The translations under genes and the position numbers were made by a program. The notes under the pieces are model-generated. The model was given only the letters and a program-made list of their open reading frames with translations. It was not told the DNA's origin and searched no databases. Source: Arthrobacter sp. 131MFCol6.1 (GTDB lineage Bacteria > Actinomycetota > Actinomycetes > Actinomycetales > Micrococcaceae). From it: a DNA stretch of 64,000 nt. Positions 34,341 through 43,109 of the stretch are shown here, piece by piece. The DNA is taken from positions 310,001 through 374,000 of the forward strand of contig NZ_KB895541.1 in the NCBI RefSeq assembly GCF_000374925.1, written 5' to 3'. Positions within the stretch are counted from its first letter, which is position 1. Each line of letters opens with the position of its first letter.

Positions 34341-35202
34341 GGGCGCGCTGCTTCCCGGTCAATCCCTGGATGGGAAGCGGCAGGCACGATGTTGAAGCCA
34401 GTCCCAGCTGTTCTGCCATTGCCGCAACAACACGGATGCTCCCGCCAAACTCGGCAAACAGCTGCCACAACGGTGCAAGCCGTTCGGATTCGGCCAATGC
34501 GTCCGCGATCCGCCCTTCCAGGGCGGCCCCGGTGATCCGCATCGCTAGCGCTGGCAAGGTGCCGCCGATGACCGAGTACCAGGCGTCGCACCCGGCGGCC
34601 AGACCGGCGGCGGCCCTCGCGTCACCGGAAACTCCGATAGTGACATGATCCGGGACGGCCGCCCGGATTTCCTGAATCCGCGCCTGTGCTAGCTCGGGAT
34701 CGGCCGGTACGCCAGGGATTTTGATGGAAGCGATACCGGGCAGTTCGGCTATGCGTCCGTAGAGCTCGGTCGTGAAGGTGAAGTGGGTGGTGCCCGGGTT
34801 GTCATAGACGATGACGGGCAGCGACGAGTTCGCGGTGACGGTGCGGAAGAGTTCGAACACGTCGTCGTCGGTGAGGGGCTGATAGGTCATCGGAGCCATC
34901 AGGAGCCCGGAAGCCCCCGCCTGCTCTGCTTTCTCAGCGTTCGCGAGGACGTGTGAGGTCCGCAAGGCCCCGACGCCAATGAACACGGGTGTATCGCCGG
35001 CGTGCTTGACGGCAAGACGGGCCACACGGCTCCGTTCCTCGCCGCTCAGGTACGCGTAGGATCCCGTGGATCCGAGCGCGGTAATGGAGGCAACCTTCGC
35101 CTCCGAGAGCCGTTCGATCAGGCGAACGAACGCATGCTCGTCAACGGCATCATCTGCCAGAGGGGTAAGGGGGAAGGCGCTCAAGCCGGTGAACATGGTC
35201 AT
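34300..35202 (-). CDS. DapA/N-acetylneuraminate lyase-family aldolase
   Basis: A class I pyruvate-dependent aldolase/synthase, 300 aa, TIM barrel. The Schiff-base lysine is Lys161 in IASIKIPG and the catalytic tyrosine is Tyr133 in VIVYDNPG; these are the E. coli DapA positions. The N-terminal SAFPLTPLADDAVD and GSTGSYAYLSGEER (TTGE-like loop, here STGSY) match the family, but the second threonine of the TT pair is changed, so it may not be a true dihydrodipicolinate synthase. Two start codons are close: the second ATG (35196) has the better spacing from AAGGAG. It heads a two-gene unit with the MFS transporter. A catabolic aldolase for a keto-acid is likely. Confidence 0.82.
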   Translation of the reverse strand: MTMFTGLSAFPLTPLADDAVDEHAFVRLIERLSEAKVASITALGSTGSYAYLSGEERSRVARLAVKHAGDTPVFIGVGALRTSHVLANAEKAEQAGASGLLMAPMTYQPLTDDDVFELFRTVTANSSLPVIVYDNPGTTHFTFTTELYGRIAELPGIASIKIPGVPADPELAQARIQEIRAAVPDHVTIGVSGDARAAAGLAAGCDAWYSVIGGTLPALAMRITGAALEGRIADALAESERLAPLWQLFAEFGGSIRVVAAMAEQLGLASTSCLPLPIQGLTGKQRAHVARIVDELGLNP

Positions 35203-35342
35203 AACTCCTTTGGTCTGAACAACAGGGAAGCAAAGTCTTGAGGCGCCAGCCGCTGCCTGGGCGGGCTGTGCTGCGGGGCCACATGTAAGCAGGGAAATCT
35301 CGCGCAGCGTCTGGCGGGCTCACTCGGCTAGAGGACAGCCGT

Positions 35343-36287
35343 CTACTTCGGTCCTTGGCTGATGAGGCCAGGGTCGGTGCGCGTGCCGGCGTGTTCGCGG
35401 GAGCGTGGTTGCCGTTGGCCGCCGCGTTGCGCGGCGGCGCCGGCGAGGACGACGAGCGTGATCCCGCCCAATTGGGTGAGCGAGGGTTGCTGGTGCAGCA
35501 CGAGCAGCCCGAGGAGCACGCCGATGGCCGGTTCGAGGGCCATCAGGGTACCGAACGCGGTGGGCGTCATCCGGCGCAGGGCGAGCATCTCGAGCGCCAT
35601 CGGCAGCACCGGCATCAGGACGGCCAGTCCCAAGCCGGCGGCAAGGATACCGGGGTTGAGGTGACCGACGGACTGCGGGATGCCGAGGATCGCTGCCGTG
35701 GCAGCGGCGACGGGAACGGTGAGGGAGAGCGCGCCGATGCCCGTGAAGCGGTCGCCGATCCGTTGGGTCAGCAGGATGTAGACGGCCCACCCGATGGCCG
35801 CGAGCCCTGCGAGGCCGATACCGGCGAGGTTGATCTCGCCAGCCCAGGGTTCGGTCAGCAGGACGACACCGAGGAGCGCGAGGGCTGGCCAGATTAGCGC
35901 CCGTGCGCTGTGGCTCCGTACTGCGGCGACGGTCAGCGGACCGAGGAACTCGATCGCGACGGCTGTGCCGAGCGGGATACGCTCGATGGAGGCGAGGAAT
36001 GCGATCGTCATCAGTCCGGTGGCGACGCCCAGACCCAGAAGCACGGGGACGTCGTGGCGGCGCAGCGCGCGCAATGGGGGTCGGGCAACGGCGAGGAAGA
36101 TGAGTGCTCTCACGCTGAGTCTGAGCCAGGCGGTTCCGGCCGGCCCTACCGATGCGATCAGATCCACCGACACGGCCGAGCTCAGCTGGACCGAGAGCAT
36201 GGCGGCAACGGCCAGCCCCGACGGCGGCACAGGGAGATTCTTGGGGACACGTTGGCTCACGGCTGGCCCCTTGGGCCAGCCGGTCAC
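35343..36287 (-). CDS. EamA/RhtA-like transporter (10 TM)
   Basis: A 314-aa drug/metabolite-superfamily exporter with two EamA repeats of five helices each. The opening LPVPPSGLAVAAMLSVQLSSAVSV closely resembles the threonine/homoserine exporter RhtA, as does the loop RIPLGTAVAIEFLGPLTVAA. It is the last gene of a unit with an XRE-cupin regulator and a B3/B4-domain protein, starting 32 bases after the latter. The C-terminal 30 residues are hydrophilic. In known RhtA the role is relief from excess homoserine, threonine or analogues. That is notable given the homoserine enzymes 20 kb away, but specificity is not proven. Confidence 0.82.
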   Translation of the reverse strand: MTGWPKGPAVSQRVPKNLPVPPSGLAVAAMLSVQLSSAVSVDLIASVGPAGTAWLRLSVRALIFLAVARPPLRALRRHDVPVLLGLGVATGLMTIAFLASIERIPLGTAVAIEFLGPLTVAAVRSHSARALIWPALALLGVVLLTEPWAGEINLAGIGLAGLAAIGWAVYILLTQRIGDRFTGIGALSLTVPVAAATAAILGIPQSVGHLNPGILAAGLGLAVLMPVLPMALEMLALRRMTPTAFGTLMALEPAIGVLLGLLVLHQQPSLTQLGGITLVVLAGAAAQRGGQRQPRSREHAGTRTDPGLISQGPK

Positions 36288-36319
36288 CGATCGCGCGGAT
36301 CCGGGGGTGGATGAGCATG

Positions 36320-37060
36320 TCAGTCTCCTTCGTTGGCTGGCGTGCCGGCGGCTATCAGGCGGCGGGCGACGCGGACGTCGGGACCGAGCAGGGTCAGCCT
36401 GGCGGCCAGGTCCTCGGCGACGGCGTGGAGCGCCTCATCGGTCATGGGTTCGAGCGCGTCGAGGATGAACAGTGCGGCGGTGGTGTCCTCTCCGAGCTGG
36501 GTGCGGCGTGCCTGACGCCAGTTCCAGCGTCGGCAGGTCACTCCGGCGTCGTCGCACCACACGACCTCGCCAGGTTCCGGGTGTTCGATCACCGCTGCGC
36601 CGCCGGCCGCCGTATCGAAGGGCTCCTTGCCGGTGGCGCGGACCAGCCGGGGCGCACCGGTGTAGCGGTTTAGGTCCTCCCCGCCCAGCGGAATCTGGTG
36701 GAGCACCGAAACGGCGTTATAGAGGTCGGTGAGACGGTTCACCCGGGGCAACCCGGACACCGAACGGCGCAGTAGCGCCTCCAGACTGTTGCGCGTGCGG
36801 CTGGGTTTGGCTCCGAAGGCCTGGTAAGCATCGCGCCAGGCCGCCACGTGCGGGAGCCGCTCGACCGGCCGGTCAGCGAGCAGCCCGCGGGCTGCGGATT
36901 CCGCCTCCTGGAGCAGCTCCTCACCGGCCTGGTCGCTCGGGCCCGGGACGAGTCCGTCAACGGCCAGCAGCGAGGCCCGGTAGTCGGGCCGCAGCGCGAA
37001 CACGCCGGCGTCAACCTGGCCGCCGTCGAGGAATTTCTGCAGCATGCCTTGCTCAGACAT
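36320..37060 (-). CDS. B3/B4 tRNA-binding (editing-like) domain protein
   Basis: A 246-aa protein matching the free-standing B3/B4 domain of phenylalanyl-tRNA synthetase beta chains. The helix AYQAFGAKPSRTRNSLEALLRR and segment GLPRVNRLTDLYNAVSVLHQIPLGGEDL are typical, followed by GEVVWCDDAGVTCRRWNWRQ. Such stand-alone domains are thought to hydrolyse misacylated tRNA or handle non-protein amino acids. Its start overlaps the XRE-cupin gene's stop by eight bases. Grouping with an amino-acid exporter and a cupin regulator suggests a defence against toxic amino-acid analogues: edit, export, sense. Confidence 0.85.
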   Translation of the reverse strand: MSEQGMLQKFLDGGQVDAGVFALRPDYRASLLAVDGLVPGPSDQAGEELLQEAESAARGLLADRPVERLPHVAAWRDAYQAFGAKPSRTRNSLEALLRRSVSGLPRVNRLTDLYNAVSVLHQIPLGGEDLNRYTGAPRLVRATGKEPFDTAAGGAAVIEHPEPGEVVWCDDAGVTCRRWNWRQARRTQLGEDTTAALFILDALEPMTDEALHAVAEDLAARLTLLGPDVRVARRLIAAGTPANEGD

Positions 37061-37658
37061 TGGATGCCTCCGGCCGGTGTCCTGTCCCCACGCCCGGCTC
37101 GAAGACGGCCAGGGAGAACCTCGCCGGCTCTGTGCCCGTATTGGCGTAGGAGTGTGCCACGTCGCCCGGGAATGTCAACGCGTCGCCTGCATCGAGGGTG
37201 ACCGACTGGCTTGCGACCTCCACCGTGACCGTGCCCTGCTGGACCTGCAGGAGCTCCTTGGTGCCCGATGTGTGGGCCTCGCTCACGTGACGGTCACCGG
37301 GACCCAACGTCCAGTCCCACAGTTCCACCACATCCGGCGGCTCGGTGCCGGCCACCAACACACCGAGGCCGCCGGACTCGCCGCTCCACAACGCAGCGCC
37401 CTCACCACTGCGGGTGACCTTCACCGGCTTCGGCCGAGGTGACTCGACCAGCGCCGGCAGCCCCACACCGAGCGCGTCACTGATCCTCAGGAGCGTTCCA
37501 ACGCTGGGATTCGCGGCACCCTGCTCCACGTTGACGACCATCCTGCGGCTTACCCCGGCAGACTCCGCCAGCTGATCAAGCGTCCAGCCCCGCGACTGCC
37601 TCTCCTGCTTAACCCGGGAGCCGATGGCCAGCGCCAAGTTCGTTGTACTCTCATCCAT
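37053..37658 (-). CDS. XRE-family regulator with C-terminal cupin domain
   Basis: A 201-aa transcription factor. Residues 10-65 are the helix-turn-helix (VKQERQSRGWTLDQLAESAG, then RRMVVNVEQGAANPSVGTLLRIS). Residues 110-190 form a double-stranded beta-helix (SGTKELLQVQQGTVTVEV, DAGDALTFPGDVAHSY), a ligand-binding cupin. I start at ATG 37658. The sequence TATGAT lies on this strand at 37670-37665, only six bases before the ATG, so the mRNA is probably leaderless. A TGCACT/AGTGCA operator overlaps that promoter, implying autoregulation of the whole B3/B4-EamA unit. Confidence 0.88.
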   Translation of the reverse strand: MDESTTNLALAIGSRVKQERQSRGWTLDQLAESAGVSRRMVVNVEQGAANPSVGTLLRISDALGVGLPALVESPRPKPVKVTRSGEGAALWSGESGGLGVLVAGTEPPDVVELWDWTLGPGDRHVSEAHTSGTKELLQVQQGTVTVEVASQSVTLDAGDALTFPGDVAHSYANTGTEPARFSLAVFEPGVGTGHRPEASNV

Positions 37659-37659
37659 T

Positions 37660-37686
37660 AGTGCATCATACTGCACTCGCAGTGCA
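37660..37686 (-). promoter_or_regulatory. Operator/promoter of the XRE-cupin operon
   Basis: Three copies of one 6-bp half-site alternate in orientation: AGTGCA (37660-37665), TGCACT (37672-37677), AGTGCA (37681-37686), with spacers of six and three. The first two make a perfect 18-bp palindrome. On the minus strand TATGAT (37670-37665) lies inside it as the -10 box, six bases from the start codon. Confidence 0.65.
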
Positions 37687-37864
37687 CTCGACTACTGCCC
37701 GTCGTGCGGCCGAGTGGCCAAAAGACCCTCTTGAGCTTCGACGTCGCACCTCATGCCGCCAATCAGGACCAAACCGTGCATGACTGAGACAACCCTTTGG
37801 GAGACTACTCGGAAGTGTCATTTTTCGAAGTCGTCTGCACCACTTCATGCGGAAGTACGGGGTT

Positions 37865-37908
37865 GTACAGGCGCTTTAGAACATCTGAGTGTTCAAAGGT
37901 GCCTGTAC
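37865..37908. repeat. 44-base imperfect hairpin
   Basis: GTACAGGC (37865-37872) is the exact complement of GCCTGTAC (37901-37908). The interior (11 bases each side) pairs at 8 of 11 positions, including GAACA with TGTTC, around the loop TCTGAG. It lies in the 390-base gap between the XRE and LysR genes, where no gene is evident. It could be a mobile-element end, an att-like site or a structured leader. Confidence 0.6.
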
Positions 37909-38052
37909 GGTCTGCATCTTGATCCGTAGTCGGCTGCACAAGCCGACAGGGCGCGCCCGGAGCCGGGCTTCTGGGCTTTCTGATACTCGGCCGTCAGAGT
38001 CTCCGGTGGTGATGCGGAGGAGGCGCCTAATACTTTGCGCCGGGGAGCACCA

Positions 38053-38961
38053 CTAGCTCGCAGCTCGGCCCGCAATCTTGCGCAGGAGGCCGGCAAGGTG
38101 CTGAATGCCCGGGCTTTGGGTCATGGTCCTGCGGTGCACCATCCCCACACGACGAGCCGGCACGGGACGGACCACCGGTATAGTGACCACATCCGCGGGC
38201 AGTGCCGGCCTGCCGAGACGAGGCACGAGCGCCACCACGGCCCCTTGCTCCACCAGCGCGATGTGGGTTGCGAAGTCCGGATCGTAGACCTGGATATCCG
38301 GGATGCGGCCCAGATCGGCAAAAATCCGCAATAGGGCCTCGTTGCAGATGGCGCCGTGCGGGGTGCTGATCCAGCGCTCATCAACCATGTCGGCAGCTTC
38401 CACCTCCGTCCTTCCTGCCAGGGGATGGTTCCGGTGAACCAGGAGGTCCGCGATGTCATCGGAAAGCCACTCGAGCATCACGTGCTCTGGAATCACAAGC
38501 GGGACGGAGTTCCAGTCGTGGACGATGCCGAGGTCGGCTTCCCCGCCGGCTACACGTGCCACGGCTTCACGGGGGTCCTCAGCCAGCACAGTGACGTCCA
38601 GATCGGTGCCGGAGGAAGCGAGCATGCCCAGCATCGGCCCCACCAGCCCCCGGCACGCGGTGGAGAAGGACACCACCTTCAAGCGGCCATACGGTTTGGC
38701 GGGATCGGCCAGGAGCGTGGACTGGAGTTCTTCCAGTTCGGCGAGAATGCGGCGCCCATAAGCGGCCAAGGCAAGTCCGCGTTCAGTCAGCAGCACCCCT
38801 CGGCCATGCCGCTCCAGGACCGAGAAGCCAGTCTGCTTTTCCAGCTTCTTGATCTGCTGCGATACCGCCGACGGGCTGAAGCCCATTACCTCTGATGCTG
38901 CAATGACGGAACCATGGTGCTCAATCGCTGCCAGCGCACGGAGCGCTCCGATGTCTATCAT
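38053..38961 (-). CDS. LysR family transcriptional regulator
   Basis: A 302-aa regulator started at ATG 38961 (MIDIGALRALAAIEHHGSV). The N-terminal winged HTH shows AASEVMGFSPSAVSQQIKKLEKQTG and ERHGRGVLLTERG. The effector domain begins at GRLKVVSFSTACRGLVGPML, with the hinge before it, and continues to VALVPRLGRPALPADV. It is divergent from an EamA transporter whose start lies 74 bases away, the classic LysR-target arrangement. It therefore probably activates that exporter in response to its substrate. Confidence 0.9.
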   Translation of the reverse strand: MIDIGALRALAAIEHHGSVIAASEVMGFSPSAVSQQIKKLEKQTGFSVLERHGRGVLLTERGLALAAYGRRILAELEELQSTLLADPAKPYGRLKVVSFSTACRGLVGPMLGMLASSGTDLDVTVLAEDPREAVARVAGGEADLGIVHDWNSVPLVIPEHVMLEWLSDDIADLLVHRNHPLAGRTEVEAADMVDERWISTPHGAICNEALLRIFADLGRIPDIQVYDPDFATHIALVEQGAVVALVPRLGRPALPADVVTIPVVRPVPARRVGMVHRRTMTQSPGIQHLAGLLRKIAGRAAS

Positions 38962-39034
38962 GAAGCAAACGTACATGCTATGCGGTGTGAATCAACGCTG
39001 GTGCTTCATTCTCTTCTCTGTCAGGGTGGGGAGC

Positions 39035-40042
39035 GTGAACCTTCGCCATTCCTTGCTTGCCATCCTCGTCGCTGTCTTGTGGGGCCTAAACTTCGTGGCC
39101 ATCGACTTGGGCCTCCACACCAACGGACGCGACGTTCCGCCGTTGCTGTTTGTGGCGATGCGGTTTGTCCTGGTGGTCTTCCCGTGGATTTTCTTCGTGC
39201 GCAAGCCTGATGTCAGCTGGGCAGCAATTGTCGGTGTCGGACTCTTTATGAGCGCCGGCCAGTTCGGGCTGCTGTACCTGGCCATGGCGCTGGGCATGCC
39301 GGCAGGTCTGGCCTCCCTGGTACTACAGGCGCAGGTTCTGCTTACGGTTCTGTTGGCCGCCGTGTTCCTTGGCGAGCGGCCCAGCGGGCGTCAGTTGGCC
39401 GGCGTCGCACTTGGCGTTGTCGGCCTGGCGGTAGTGGCGGTGGGCCGCAGTGCCGTAGCCCCGCTACTTCCGTTCATCATTGTGCTGGCCGCGGCGCTTT
39501 CCTGGGCTGTGGGCAACGTAGTTGCACGCAAAGCCAAGGCGGCGTCGGGGCTGGGGCTGGTGGTCTGGTCGGGTGCGGTGGTCCCGCTCCCGCTCGCCGG
39601 ACTTTCACTGATCATCGATGGTCCCGATGCCATCACCGCAACGATCGGAGACCTCCAGCCCGCCACTGTCCTGAGCGCGCTATACACCGCGGTTTTCGCT
39701 TCGCTGGTGGGGTACGGGATCTGGAACCGGCTGCTCGCGACATACTCGCCGTCGGCCGTGGTCCCTTTCACGCTGCTAGTGCCGGTGGTGGGGATGAGCG
39801 CAGCGTGGCTGGCCCTGCAGGAGGTGCCCTCGGCCACGGAAGTGGCTGGCGGACTGCTCCTGCTGGGAGGAGTGGCGACGGCGGTGCTCACCAGAAGCGG
39901 CGGGCGGATTCAACGACAGGGCCCCGCTTTGCCGCCAGTTTTGGGCCCGGCTTCGGCCAGTGGCTTGCGGGTCGCAGACGCCGACGAACAAAACCTGCAG
40001 CGACTGCAGGGATCAGCCAGCGGAAAACCGTCCGAGAACTGA
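39035..40042 (+). CDS. EamA family transporter (10 TM)
   Basis: A 335-aa drug/metabolite transporter. The start of the first repeat is LLAILVAVLWGLNFVAIDLGL, and LGERPSGRQLAGVALGVVGL marks the end of repeat one and VGYGIWNRLLATYSPSAVVPF lies in repeat two. Pattern and length resemble YddG/EamA amino-acid and metabolite exporters. GTG 39035 (MNLRHSLLAI) fits the membrane topology, but the GGGGAG before it is only one base away, so the start may differ or the message may be leaderless. The last 50 residues are polar and unlike the family, perhaps a read-through into decayed DNA. It is divergent from the LysR gene. Confidence 0.82.
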   Translation: MNLRHSLLAILVAVLWGLNFVAIDLGLHTNGRDVPPLLFVAMRFVLVVFPWIFFVRKPDVSWAAIVGVGLFMSAGQFGLLYLAMALGMPAGLASLVLQAQVLLTVLLAAVFLGERPSGRQLAGVALGVVGLAVVAVGRSAVAPLLPFIIVLAAALSWAVGNVVARKAKAASGLGLVVWSGAVVPLPLAGLSLIIDGPDAITATIGDLQPATVLSALYTAVFASLVGYGIWNRLLATYSPSAVVPFTLLVPVVGMSAAWLALQEVPSATEVAGGLLLLGGVATAVLTRSGGRIQRQGPALPPVLGPASASGLRVADADEQNLQRLQGSASGKPSEN

Positions 40043-40544
40043 CATCACGCAGTTCAGGGGCCAGCTCAACCACGTTAACAGTCTCACCCCCGAGATCGTC
40101 GACGCCGCTAGAGAAACGATGTTTTGTCCTGACACCAACCCCGGAACGTTGACCTCGAACGTGTTATCGCATCGGCGCGGGACCTGCCAGAGTTGTATGC
40201 CCGGAGCGTTCCGGCGATGGCCTCATCGAGGGGGGTGCTGTGAGCCCTAGTCTGTTCACGATTTTGCTGCTCTCGACGATGAATGGCTCCTCGAATTGTT
40301 ACTGCATTTCGAGGAGTTCACGGATAGTGGGGTTGAAGAGGTTCGCCGAGGACTGCGAGGCCTTCGTGTCGGCTCCCCTGGGGACGACGAGTCAGGGGCT
40401 CGGGGATCCGGCCACCGCGAAAACTGAGTTCGGTGTTGAGCAGGCTCGACTTGACCGTGTTGAGACGGATGTCCGGACCGCAGGGCACTACAAGGGAAAG
40501 CTGGGGCGAGTCGTCCGATGAACCAAGATAGCCTTGGTATCCCT

Positions 40545-40845
40545 GGCGAGTCGACCAGGTGAACAGTGTTCCTGCCTGGCTGAGCCTTTCCAGGAGGCGG
40601 TAGGCCTTGCGGAGCCGGTCATGGGTTAACCACCAGCTCTGGTGTGCCCGCACCCACGCATGGGCCACGGTGGTGTTGCACCGCGGTATTGGACCAGCTA
40701 TCAGACAACGCCGCGGCGATCCCGGATCCGCCGTCGGTGATCACCACCTGGGGTGCGGGGAACCGCTGCAGCAGCGCAGCCCAGGCGGCCTTTCTTCTCG
40801 GTATCGCACCACTGCCATCCGATCACGTGGTCGCCGGCGATGGGA
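40545..40845 (-). mobile_element. IS1249-like transposase remnant
   Basis: On the minus strand three pieces of an IS1249-type transposase appear in order: AGDHVIGWQWCDTEKK (about 40788-40842), then in another frame FPAPQVVITDGGSGIAAAL with DSWSNTAVQ (about 40673-40760). After a missing middle comes RAHQSWWLTHDRLRKAYRLL with QAGTLFTW (about 40550-40660). At least one frameshift and one internal deletion are needed. The flanks from 40043 to 41056 contain no other gene I can support, so this gap is mobile-element debris. Confidence 0.65.
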
Positions 40846-41056
40846 CCTAAGCCCCTACCGTTCCTGTTCGGACGGCCAAAACTGGAGGTGAAAGACCGCG
40901 TTCTTCCACGGTGCTCGAGCAGCTGTTGGAGGCGGCTGAGCGTCCTTGGCCGCCTCGAGGCGGCGGAGCATCCCGGGACGCGGCCGTCGACGCAGTAGTG
41001 CAGTGACTGCCACCGATCGAAGCGTGGCTCGTCCGCCGCAACTTCCAAGGAGAGCA

Positions 41057-41458
41057 ATGCCCCGACTCCACCCGCCGCCGCCACTGCGCGAACACCCGGT
41101 CGTGACCAGGTTCCGGGAGAAGCGTGCCGAGCACCCGCAACTGAGGATCGCCGATGCAATCACCAGCTTTGCCGGATCGATGCCTTTCGTTTGCGTCCAC
41201 GTGGCCGTCTTCGCCGGGTGGATGCTGTTCGTCGAGAAGAGCCCGTGGCCGACGCTGACCCTCGTCGTTTCGCTGGAGACGATCTTCCTGTCGACCTTCA
41301 TCCTGATCGGGCAGAACCGCGCATCCGCCTTCCAGCAGGAAAAGGCTGATCACGACTTCCTCGAGCAGGAATCCGAACTGAAGAACAACACCGAACTCAC
41401 CCGCGAGATTCACAAACTCACGACGGAGCTGCATCGACGTGTGATCGGTCAGGGATGA
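41057..41458 (+). CDS. DUF1003 membrane protein
   Basis: A 133-aa protein started at ATG 41057, four bases after AAGGAG. The family core is clear: RIADAITSFAGSMPFVCVHVAVFAGWMLF (span 1, Asp near its start), then SLETIFLSTFILIGQNR (span 2 with the conserved LExxxLSTFxLxxQNR pattern). A charged coiled-coil tail follows (DHDFLEQESELKNNTELTREIHKLTTELHRRV). Function is unknown for the family. Its stop overlaps the start of a lipid-kinase gene by four bases, so both are made from one message. Confidence 0.88.
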   Translation: MPRLHPPPPLREHPVVTRFREKRAEHPQLRIADAITSFAGSMPFVCVHVAVFAGWMLFVEKSPWPTLTLVVSLETIFLSTFILIGQNRASAFQQEKADHDFLEQESELKNNTELTREIHKLTTELHRRVIGQG

Positions 41459-42726
41459 CTGCCGCCTACGGCCCGAAGAGCGCCGCCCCGATTACCCAGA
41501 GGCCCCTGGCAGTTCGTGGCGTGCGCTGGCCGCGGTTCCGGCGACACGGCGGCATACCTCACGCGGCTTCGCCTTCGTCAGCGTCTCCGTCAACGCCGTC
41601 GCGCAGACCCTGCCCACCACGCCGACTGAACGCCGCGGTGACTCGTTCGAGCAGATCCGACACCGGTTGGGTCGGGGCGTTCATAACAGGGACGGTGCTC
41701 GTCTTGGCGGGCATCGCGGCCATCCGCGGGATTCGCGGCCTGCGACGGTCGGAACCTCCGGGCCGCGCCGTTCCGCCGGCGGGCCATCCCGCCTTGATCG
41801 TGAACCCCCGCAGCGGGGGCGGCAAGGCCGATCGCCTCGGCTTGGTCAACGAATGCAGGGCACGCGGCATTGAGGTGCTCATCCTGGAACCGGGGCAGGA
41901 CCTTACCGGGCTGGCCGAGGCCGCAGTGGCCAGCGGCGCCGATGTGCTCGGCATGGCTGGCGGGGACGGCTCGCTTGGGCTGGTCGCGGACGTGGCCGCC
42001 CGGCACGGTGTGCCCATGGTCGTGGTGCCTGCCGGCACCTTCAACCACCTGGCCATGGATCTCGGCCTCGACCGCGGCAACGTTCTCGGGGCACTCGACG
42101 CGTTCGGAGTGGCCGTGGAACGCCGCATCGACCTCGGCCAAGTCAACGGCCGGGTGTTCGTCAACAACGTCTCGCTCGGGTTGTACGCGCAAATCGTCCG
42201 TTCCCCCGAGTACCGAAATGCCAAGGTGGACACCACCCTGAGCATGCTGCCGAGCATGCTGGGGCCCGGGAGCCAACCCTTCGACCTGCGCTTCACCGGT
42301 CCGGCGGGGGAGGAGTACACCCGCGCGCACGTGCTCCAGGTCTCGAACAACCCGTATGGGCGCACGCCCTCCACCCTCGCCAACCGGCCGCGACTCGACG
42401 GCGGCCACCTCGGGGTGATGGCCCTCAAGCTCCCGGACGATCCAGCAGAAGCACGGCGCCAGCTGGCCGCGGCCAGCGGGCACCCGGACACGTTTCCCGG
42501 CTCCGTCGCCTGGGAGCCCTCGACTTTTGAGGTGGACTCGGGTGGGCCGATCGACGTCGGCATGGACGGGGAAGCGATCCGCATGGCGGCCCCACTGCGG
42601 TTCACCATTCGGCCAGGCGCACTGCGGATCCGCCTCGCCCGGGAGACCCTGCTCTCACCCGCGGCCCGTCCGCTCCGGGCCCGCTCGGCTCTGCGGGACT
42701 TGCTGCGCTGTGGGCTCGGCCGTTGA
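41455..42726 (+). CDS. Diacylglycerol/sphingosine kinase-like (YegS/LcbK) lipid kinase
   Basis: A 423-aa protein. Residues 1-65 are Ser/Pro/Arg-rich and not recognisable. One hydrophobic segment (VGAFITGTVLVLAGIAAIRG) follows, then the DAGK catalytic domain from HPALIVNPRSGGGKAD onward. The nucleotide loop is GMAGGDGSLGLV (GGDGS), followed by PAGTFNHLAMDLGLDR and FVNNVSLGLYAQIV. It phosphorylates a lipid alcohol at the membrane. The start overlaps the DUF1003 stop (ATGA). Related proteins often carry four or more N-terminal spans or a PAP2 domain, so the odd N-terminus may be a decayed version of one. Confidence 0.85.
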   Translation: MTAAYGPKSAAPITQRPLAVRGVRWPRFRRHGGIPHAASPSSASPSTPSRRPCPPRRLNAAVTRSSRSDTGWVGAFITGTVLVLAGIAAIRGIRGLRRSEPPGRAVPPAGHPALIVNPRSGGGKADRLGLVNECRARGIEVLILEPGQDLTGLAEAAVASGADVLGMAGGDGSLGLVADVAARHGVPMVVVPAGTFNHLAMDLGLDRGNVLGALDAFGVAVERRIDLGQVNGRVFVNNVSLGLYAQIVRSPEYRNAKVDTTLSMLPSMLGPGSQPFDLRFTGPAGEEYTRAHVLQVSNNPYGRTPSTLANRPRLDGGHLGVMALKLPDDPAEARRQLAAASGHPDTFPGSVAWEPSTFEVDSGGPIDVGMDGEAIRMAAPLRFTIRPGALRIRLARETLLSPAARPLRARSALRDLLRCGLGR

Positions 42727-43109
42727 GTGGAGCGCCGGCCACCGCGGCCGCGCGACCAAGTCGGTGATGGGCGCACTGCGCGAACCCTCGCAGTTAGTCC
42801 CGGAACGTAGCAGATATGGTGTCGCGGCTGTCGCTCACAGCAAGGGGGTCCCGCCGCTGGCGCGGCAGGTGCTCACCCTTCTATCGTCCAGTCAATGGAG
42901 TCGGCTCGCATCGTCCGCATTGACTGTTCCACTACCGCATTCGCAGTAGATGGATCAGGAGGCGAGACGTGCCCTGTATGCGTGGGCGACCAGCTGGGCC
43001 GGTCTCTGGTTCCTACCTTGGCCATGAGGTCGTTGACGAATGGCGCCTCCCGATCCACGACCGCAGGCGCCTGGTGGACACCGGGCGTTAGTGCGAGCAC
43101 TTGATTGCG
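42727..43109. other. Gene-free stretch with a 9-bp inverted repeat
   Basis: No supported gene lies between the lipid kinase and tetR. CAGTCAATG (42889-42897) is the exact complement of CATTGACTG (42918-42926), 20 bases apart. Short frames on both strands lack ribosome sites and recognisable motifs. Confidence 0.4.

Noticed and set aside
42895..43104. 69-codon plus-strand frame between the lipid kinase and tetR
   Set aside because: No ribosome site or recognised motif apart from one CPVC; not supported.
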